Assembly (NCBI RefSeq): GCF_001723175.1
Contig: NC_064652.1
Location: 2,418,001-2,482,000, forward strand
DNA from: Penicillium oxalicum
Lineage: Eukaryota; Ascomycota; Eurotiomycetes; Eurotiales; Aspergillaceae
DNA length: 64,000 bases
Reading direction: 5' to 3'
The translations under genes and the position numbers were made by a program. Within the stretch, counting starts at the first letter, position 1. Each line of letters opens with the position of its first letter. The notes under the pieces are model-generated. The model worked only from the letters and a program-made list of their open reading frames with translations. It was not told the origin of the DNA and ran no database searches. Below are positions 56,741-64,000 of this stretch, one piece after another.

Positions 56741-58739
56741 TCAGGTTCGTGGGCCTGGTCGAGCGGACCGATACGTTGACGGAGGCGGAGGGGGAGGAGA
56801 ATCCGCAGGCAGTGGAGGCGGAGGAGGCGGTGGTTGCCGGTGCCTGGCGAATTGCGGTGCAGTGTCAAAGACCCGACGCAGCTCCTCGCGCTGGTCAAGA
56901 TACTCATCATAATTGGCCGCAATGATCGCTTCCAGGACACTGGCTTCTCGCATCCCACGGTCATTGATCCTGTCCATTCGATCTCGCAGGCTCCAGTATG
57001 CATTGCGAAAGGCTCGAAAGATCAAGTCAATCTCCTTGGTACCTCCGGAAATGTCATTGGAGGAATTGTTTGGGTCCTCAATAGACAGGCGATCAGGGTT
57101 CTCAAACGTCTATCAGGAAGCAGTCAGCGAACATGAACGACTCAAGCGCGCGGCAAGGTCATAACGAAGATCTCACCTTGTTGTAGTAACCTGGGGGGTT
57201 CATTCGAATACCCGTCTTTTCAAAGTTGAAGACTTTGCCATAAAAGTAAAAGAATTCCATCAAGAGAGCTCCGATGTTTTCCTCTCTGTTACGAGGCATG
57301 TGCTGAAGAAGGCTCGTGACGATGCAGGTGATCGAGAAACCACCGAGACCGCCAGTTGGAACTTCATTCAAGCCTCGAAGGAGCAAGAACTGCTTCACTA
57401 CGGAAACCAACACGGGCATCGCGGGGTACTGCTCGCTCCACACTTGGAAAGTTCGGTTGGCCAGGAGACCACTGTCATTGTCGAACGACAGATCAACACG
57501 CAGCCCGGTCAATTTATCAACCCATTTGAGAATGGGCACCCGTGCACTGGCAATGGCCTCCACAGTGCCGTCCACGGCGAGACCCGAATTCTTGACAAAG
57601 GCGGCAAATGCATAGATTTGACCTTTTCTTTCACCAAAGGCGCGGATGCCAGTCTTGGTGAATGACGTCGATAAGAGGACTAGATCGATATCCGCAGTGG
57701 GAAGATACATGCCAGAGGCAAAGGATCCAAAAGCGTGTATCGTCACACCAGAATAACGCCGCTGGAAGGCTCGCTCGAGCCTGTCCACGACGTCCTGGCG
57801 CACGATTTGCTCGAACCGCTGCGGCTTAACCCACTGGTAGAAACCAAGAACCTCATTTTGAAGACTAGAAGCTCATGTTAGTGCAAGCCCTGGCTTCCGA
57901 GTACCGGGAGCAAATGGTGCTTACCGAGCCGCGACATTCAAGGACGGGAGATGGTCCATCCATGGGGTAGCGTTTTGATCCCTAAATGGTAGCCATTCAT
58001 CGAGAATCGACCCATCCATTTTAAAGCGCCGCAGTGGCTTCCCAGTCTTGGTAGTAAGAGGCTTTGGCTGGTCATCTCGAGTGCGCTTGCGAGATGCCGC
58101 AGCGGATTCTCTACTTTCCGAGCCCCTGGGGCCCGCAGGCGCGTTCGACGGTGGTTCATTCTCTGGCTTCTTAGACGCTCCGGCATCGTCTCCAAAGGCA
58201 CCGAGGGAAATAAAGTCATCGTTGTCGACGACGGCATCTTTCACCTTGGGCTCTGTTGGAGTGGCCGCCAGTCTCGCCTTTCGAATCAACTTCACCACGT
58301 CGATGCGCTTATGCTGACTCTCATCTGGAGGAGGCAGTGCCGTGTAGGGGTCAGGGTTGGACCACTTTGGCTGCGGAGGATCTGGCGCAGGAGTGGGGAT
58401 GGACGCGAGCAGAGGCTCGGCCGATTCCTCCTCGCCCGCGGCGTCCACGACGCGCTTTTTGCGCGGACGGGCCTCGGCATCCGAATCTCCATCATCCGAG
58501 AGCTCCATCTCCGCTTCTTCGCTATCGCTCAAGTCTTCCAGAGACGCGAACTTTGGAGCAGGCTTCGGCTCGGATTCGGGGAAGAGCAGCTCCGGGGTCG
58601 GCTCCCTCATCTCTCGCAGCAATGGGCGCTCTGAAATGTGGCGCGGTGGTGGGCGGAAGGAGAACTCATGTCTTGGGTTTTGGCCACGGGGACCTCGTGG
58701 GGGAGGGCCATTGCCCCGAAATTGAAATGGAGGAGCCAT
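56741..58739 (-). CDS. TRF4: Non-canonical poly(A) polymerase, Trf4/Cid14 type (TRAMP)
   Basis: Exons 58739-57925, 57864-57177 and 57109-56741 give 623 residues. A 270-residue charged disordered N-terminus precedes the nucleotidyltransferase domain: GSFASGMYLPTADIDLVLL holds the GS motif and the two catalytic Asp of DxD. The central domain follows (FVKNSGLAVDGTVEAI, RVDLSF) and then a PAP-associated domain (GALLMEFFYFYGKVFNFE). Trf4/Cid14 adds short poly(A) tails to aberrant nuclear RNAs as part of TRAMP, marking them for the exosome. There is no RNA-recognition motif, as expected. The last 35 residues are an unusual polyproline tail of two Pro runs before SARPGPRT. Confidence 0.93.
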
Positions 58740-60371
58740 TATAAGACGTGCACAATGCGAGGTTGGGTTCGGGAAGAACACGACAGGCGCAAGACGCGGA
58801 GCCGTGAAAAGGTGGGTCCAGCAGAGTCGTCAAACCGATCCAAGGTCGACAATCGCCACAGATCGTTCCGAAGGAGGACTAAATTTCGGCCCCTTGATCA
58901 CTCTGGCCGCGCCTAGTGTAGAGTCAGTCAGGCGCGATGGAAGAAACGGCAGTTGCAAAGGCGCGAAAAAAAAAAGAGCCTGGATGACGGCAGAAAGCAC
59001 GTTGCGCAATGGCGGAGTGTCAACGTACCCGCCTGATTGGCCCTCATGTACCAACTCACTTTTAGTTCGGCCCCACAGACTAACATTCTACATGCAGTGT
59101 CGACTCGTATATCGTGCCTTGGAACGACTTTGCTCGTTTGGGTTGGGTGGTCTTTTTGAACGGAGCAAGTGGAAAGATAGTAATTAAATGATGAATATGT
59201 GCCATGTCAAATGATTGTCCCTGCTATTGATTGCAATCTGCTTTGTCCCAGAGACAAGCTGGATCCATCTAGCTCGGGCTTCGTATAATGAGCCTGAGTA
59301 CTTGTTCCGCAACATTTGGTCCTTCGGGATGCACGATTTTAGGCTCTGGTTCTATTTTCGAGTCATTGGCTCTGAGTGAAAAAGCAAAGCTACGCTTTTT
59401 TGCGAAGCATTCTGCCTGAGCGCGAGGGAAAATTACTCAATGAGTCTTGGTCAGCTGGAATCCGGCGTTTCATGCCTGCCACTACCTAGGCACAAGGAAC
59501 ATGTTGGATGGGACTTCCATTTTTTGATACTGACATACCTACGTGAAACTCCTGAATCATGACACAAAAACTCCAATGAGGGTGCTCCTCAATATGTCGA
59601 AGCTCTTGCAAAGGACAAAACTTTTCTATGCCAGAGTTTGTCGGATGGACAGAGGATTCTTGACCATCCGGTCTAAATTGCTACAGCAGACATACAGGAA
59701 GCCGTGTGGAGTGTCTCTACCAAGTTGATAGAGGTATGAATGTGCTTCCATCCTTCTACAGAGACATTCCATTAGGATAGCTCGAACATAAGCTAGAATA
59801 TTTCATCAATGATTGACGCGGTCTTCATCCTCTCCGGTAACCAGCACCGCGCTCATATCAGAAGATCCTCTCCTCGGCGCATCACCACGATCGGGGTGCC
59901 AGAGCGTATTTGTCTTTGCCCGTAGAGCATGACTGATGCGAATAGACTATCCATAAGATCGAGTCCATGCTCATAGCACTGCTGTACCTCCTACACCAAA
60001 GATTTCCCATCATCGTGCGTTGGATATGTGCTCAAGCGGGGTTCACAGGTCAAGAATCTGCTCAAAAAACCGCAGCAGGGGCCCTCACTTCCCTCGAGCA
60101 GGTTCACTTTGGTGGACATCTGGGAAGATACGGTCAACATCTGCCGACCGGAGGAGCTGAAGATCTGGCCCTACTCATCACTCACGTCGCACTTGGATGA
60201 AACTGCCCAGTTGACCACCGGGGGGAAGTCACGGGCGGGGCTCATTTATTTATAAGAGCGACCCTCCCGTGCTTTTCCCCCCTCCTCTCTTCCTCACGCA
60301 CCACCACTTCTCTACCAACTTATCCTCTCTGCCTCTCACAGCTTTCTCCAAAGCCACACTTTTCAATCAAA
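58740..60371. other. Divergent spacer TRF4 / metallothionein
   Basis: The span is 1.6 kb. Between 60040 and 60180 a plus-strand frame reads LVDIWEDTVNICRPEELKIW, which looks protein-like but has no recognised family and no start; it could be a relic. The last 130 bp are the metallothionein core promoter. Confidence 0.45.
60247..60256 (+). promoter_or_regulatory. TATA box of metallothionein gene
   Basis: TATTTATAAG lies about 115 bp upstream of the ATG and is followed by a long C/T-rich leader, the usual layout of highly inducible fungal genes. Confidence 0.6.
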
Positions 60372-60764
60372 ATGGGTAAGTCCATCGAGACCTTTGGTGA
60401 CGCCACGAACGCCCCCTCTATTTCCAACAAGATCCAGCCCAGACGTGGTGGAAGTTAGCACCACCTGCGCTTGCGGCTTGTAGCGGGGTCATGGCGGGGG
60501 CCGATGATTCTTTGTTTTGATCTTTCGAGTCCTCCTCCTTCAATATTACGCACGATTCGAGGTCACCTTTGTTTTTCTCTGCTCGGCAGAACTGACAGAG
60601 AAAATGATTCAGGTTCCGATCACACCTGCAGCTGCGGCGCTTCCTGCCAGTGCCCTGCCGGCGCCTGCCAGTGCCCCGTAAGTGTCCCAAGTCCTCACTT
60701 TCTATCTCCAGCGTCGATAAGTTGTCCGTCGACTCACAATGATTCTGGCCGCATACAGAAATAA
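60372..60764 (+). CDS. Short copper-type metallothionein, 24 residues
   Basis: Three exons carry only 75 coding bases: 60372-60375 (ATG plus one base), 60613-60677 and 60759-60764 (Lys and stop). The product is MGSDHTCSCGASCQCPAGAC followed by QCPK. Six Cys form three C-x-C pairs, close in size and pattern to the 25-residue Neurospora copper metallothionein, which has seven Cys. Such proteins bind Cu(I) through Cys thiolates in the cytosol and are copper-induced. Introns of 237 and 81 nt dwarf the coding sequence. The splice sites are strong (GTAAGT donors, ATTCAG and ATACAG acceptors). A TATA box and CT-rich leader precede it. Metal specificity is inferred. Confidence 0.87.
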
Positions 60765-63700
60765 ATTCCCATGACCTGAGCTCTTCCGCACACTAAAGGA
60801 GGGCCTTGTACCGATCCCGACTTGCCTGATTTGCGCGGGGTTGTGTCATGTCCGTTTTTGTTCGAAAGGGAGGGATTATGGGGGGAAAATAACAGATGAG
60901 ACGACCGGCTGAGTCGGATACGGAGATGTTAGATCGAAGTTTCTAATGCTATGGCTGTCTCGCTCATTTGGAAAACACGAATGCCCAAGACGTAGAAAAG
61001 TAGCTGCCGGACAAAAGTTGTCGTAGGAATCTGCATTGTTGGGGCTACTGTGAGTTGCTTTGGGTGGAATCAGGTAAGGTTGTTGTCCACCAGACACGGC
61101 TTTGGAGGTGTGACCTCAAGCTGAGAGACACCTTTGGTGATAGACTGACTCATTTGGAACGGTGAGTAGATCACGAAGAGCCAACCAAGGAGGGATGGCG
61201 ATAAGAATCTTGGTTTCATCTTTTTATGATCAAAATTGAATAGGTAAGGGACCCCAAACGCCCAGAGAATCACAATCGACTCAGCCTTCGGGTCCACGGG
61301 TGCTCGCGCCTCACATCACCGACCTTCCAGGAAGCCTTTACTGCAGTGACTTGGCGCTGCATCCATATCCATATCCACCAGGTCCGTGTATGGTAGGTAG
61401 GTGCCTGATAGAGTCCAGGACATGCCTAGTCGACACACTCCATCCTGTTTTCAGTTTTCGGTGTGCTACGTGCGCCCCAGTCATATCTGGACACGAGGGC
61501 AGATGGAGCTTTGCCTCGGACCACTGTTGCGTGGCCAGGATGTAACACCCTCGGGCTTTTGGCCTGTGGTCAATATGGCCACACTCTACAGTATAACATC
61601 AAACGATGGTAAAGAAAACATGAGCAGTGGTGATTAGAATGTCTGACAGAGAGGAAGGTCTAATCTCGAAAGTATGATTGTATCGGGGTCTTTGATGGGT
61701 ACGTTGATCGAAGCTGAGTATGAGAAGGACCATGGAATGTCGATTATTGATCGTCGCTTCTCGAAATGATTGGAATGGGCCAGTCCGCCAAGGCCCACGT
61801 GTCAGAGCGTCAGAGAGAGAGCAGATCACTCCCGTCTGTGCGGCAGTGGGTCTGAGATCCGTCGCTTGTATACATGTGATTGGATATGTTTGTTTTGTAG
61901 CCTGAGGCTTTGAATACTGATACTATTCCCATCGATTCCTTTGATGTCCCCCCTCCTCCTCGTCTCCTCCTTTATGGCAGAGGGGGGTTGTTTTTCTTTG
62001 TTTGTTCTGTGTTTTCTTTTCCCAAAAAAAAGCAAATTATCAGAATAAGTGAACATGCCCATTCCATCGCTCTAAACAGTGGTACTAGAAGGAAAAAAAT
62101 GCAAAATTTCTAGCACATGACTTTGAGAAGATTTGATAAATATTATGATTTCCATCATGTCAAGTGTAGACCTGGTCTGGAAAGAAAATCAAAGTGGACG
62201 ATAGGAGTAGTTAGTAGTCAGCCACTATAGACGAGGTCTTGAGTACTGGTACAGTATGCTCCCCCGCACATCTATTCTACATGAGCGACTTTTGCTGTCC
62301 AAGAGAACAATGAACACTGCTACAGTAGGTAGTGCCGATCCCCCTCCCCCTCTCCCTCCACCTCTCGTAGACCGAGTATCCCCGTTGGGATAAAAGTAGA
62401 TCTCCCACCTGTTAGATTGGAGGTTTGTCGAGTTCAGGCCCGGTGTATGCATGCATCGAGCTCACGCGAGGAGAGTGACCAATGACAGTTCGTAACCCTG
62501 TACGTAGGTAGTAGTTACTCAGTAGGACTAGGTAGTAGGTACTAGTAGTAAGAAGTACTATACTACTGTGACTGCCTCCTGGTACAACCACTCCGCAAGA
62601 ATCATGTCTCGCGTAGAAAAGCGGATATTTGACACGCAATTCGTAGCGACGAGGAGTAGAAGAAAAGTATATGAAGCAGTTGATTGATTCGCAACCCCAC
62701 GTCCCCTTCACCGAGTATTCCATGCAAGAGATGGCAAGGGAACTCGGTCTTTCTTTTCTTTTCTTTTTTTTCTTTTCCCCCCTTAGATGGACAATGGTAT
62801 GTGACGGACCTGTGATCTCGCCTGATGGATTCGGTGTCTCTTCCTCTTCCTCTCTCTTCCCCCAATTCACATCACCAGCTGTTGTTTACTCAAACGACTT
62901 CAGCACTGGGTCCCGTTGTGGTCATGGAAATATTCCGCGGAAACCCCGGCAAGTCCCGTTACAAATTGACGGTCTGTGTCGGCCTGTCGCCTGAAACGGA
63001 GTCGATTTGGTGAATCGGCATGGGCGGTTAACGCGTGAGACTGTTCGGACATTATACAAGGAGGACTGGTTCGCTTGGAAGCAGAGTGAGTGATTGGATG
63101 GTGGTGGGGGTGAATGGAGATCCGTTAGGTACAGTATTCGGGGTACGTACTCTCAACAAGTCCGGTGCCCGTAGGTGGTGAGAGTATAGTAGTACGCAGT
63201 GGTGGGAGCAGGTTACTATGAATCCATCCAAGTACCAAGTACAGATGAGGGGTAAAAAGTTACGACCCTCGTCGCAGTACTGTTGACATCAGCTCCTCCT
63301 ACCCTCTCCCCCCTCCCCCCTCCCATTGCCCCATTCCCGATTCAGTCTACCGCAGAGCTGAATTGGGATCACCTTCTGACTTGCACCGATGACTTGACCA
63401 CGGGATACGAGCCCCGTGGTGTGATGTTGCTTTTTTTTTTTTTTTTTTCATGTTTTGTTTTGGCTGGATTGGTTTCATACCGCACCGTTGATAGGTGAGA
63501 TCAAGGTCAGACTCATGACAACGATAGCATTACAAGATATACGGGCTGAAGTGGTCCAAATAAAAAGTGGTCGGAGAGAGGGGGGGAAGGAAAATCACCG
63601 ACCAACCATACGATTCCGTAGAAGTATACACGTTCACATTCCGGAGCGGAAGAGAAGAGAAGGAGAGGGGAAAGTGCAGCAGGACTCAAAGTGGAGAACG

Positions 63701-63985
63701 TGAGAGTTTCCAAGAGACTGGACATGACACTCCATGAATGTCGGAGTTCATCCCTCTTGCAGTGTCCTCGGACAGCACAGCACAGCACCGCGGATTCCAG
63801 GCGGACTGGAGGATTTCAGACACACGTAGCGCAGGCCGGTATAAAAGCAGACTGGTTTCCCTCCCCCTCCAGTTCACTCAACCAGCTCCAAGAACCTTCC
63901 ATTCCTCTTACAGAGAAGCCCTACTCATACCACCTATCATCCATCAATCTTTTTGAGAAGATCCTTCTCCACCACATCAATCAAC
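60765..63985. other. Intergenic, 3.2 kb
   Basis: No supported gene. The segment 62480-62575 is dense in GTAC/TAGTA words and inverted short repeats, and similar words recur at 63120-63245. There are T-rich and C/T-rich runs (62760-62785, 63300-63330, 63430-63450). The last 150 bp are the promoter of the edge gene. Confidence 0.5.
63840..63847 (+). promoter_or_regulatory. TATA box of right-edge gene
   Basis: A consensus TATAAAAG lies 146 bp before the ATG at 63986, followed by a C/T-rich untranslated leader with CAATCAAC just before the start codon. Confidence 0.65.
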
Positions 63986-64000
63986 ATGTCTCCTTGTGAA
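63986..64000 (+). CDS. Start of a gene cut by the right edge
   Basis: ATG TCT CCT TGT GAA (MSPCE) begins behind a consensus TATA box and pyrimidine-rich leader with TCAACATG context. Only five codons are visible, so no function can be given. The early Cys and the promoter style like that of the metallothionein are only suggestive. Confidence 0.45.

Overview
The window is nuclear DNA of a filamentous ascomycete, most likely Eurotiales (Aspergillus/Penicillium group). Coding genes carry short introns of about 50-140 nt with GTRNGT donors and YAG acceptors. Fungus-specific families are present: a sphingolipid C9-methyltransferase, a Zn2Cys6 regulator, a peroxin-23-type dysferlin protein, CSI2, BIG1 and a short metallothionein. 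GC content is near 50 %. I see no rRNA gene, tRNA gene, CRISPR array, intact transposon or secondary-metabolite cluster.

Layout. Left part (1-14.6 kb): CDC6 (minus, cut by the left edge), a UBA-UAS-UBX Cdc48 adaptor, a GCK-III/Ste20 kinase, an F-BAR/DEP/RhoGAP protein of the Rgd2 type (minus) and an amino-acid permease (minus). From 14.6 to 23.9 kb lies a 9.3 kb stretch in which I find no gene. Middle (23.9-33.6 kb): a six-exon LSM5 (minus), a mitochondrial-type DEDDy 3'-5' exonuclease with a long unassigned N-terminal region, PEX10 (minus) and ERD1. Then 34.8-47.5 kb: CSI2 (minus), BIG1 (minus), RRP17, tropomyosin (minus), a Cut2-like securin, sphingolipid C9-methyltransferase and a Zn2Cys6 transcription factor. 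Right part (47.7-64 kb): a dysferlin-domain peroxin (minus), PAM16, an ARA2-type D-arabinose dehydrogenase, a Trf4/Cid14 poly(A) polymerase (minus), a 24-residue metallothionein, and the first codons of a gene running off the right edge behind a clear TATA box.

Most genes are housekeeping and do not form one pathway. They touch DNA replication licensing, anaphase control, septation/polarity signalling with actin cables (kinase, RhoGAP, tropomyosin), RNA metabolism (LSM5, RRP17, Trf4), secretory pathway and cell wall (ERD1, BIG1, CSI2, C9-methyltransferase), peroxisomes (PEX10, dysferlin peroxin) and mitochondria (PAM16, exonuclease). Several genes only appear when very short exons are spliced together: LSM5, the metallothionein, PAM16 with an ATG-only coding exon, the ERD1 N-terminus and the exonuclease presequence.

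Three genes (exonuclease, C9-methyltransferase, Zn2Cys6 factor) carry five apparent frame breaks in all. Each lies at a homopolymer and each is cured by one extra base of that homopolymer. This fits sequencing indels better than gene decay, but raw reads are needed to decide.
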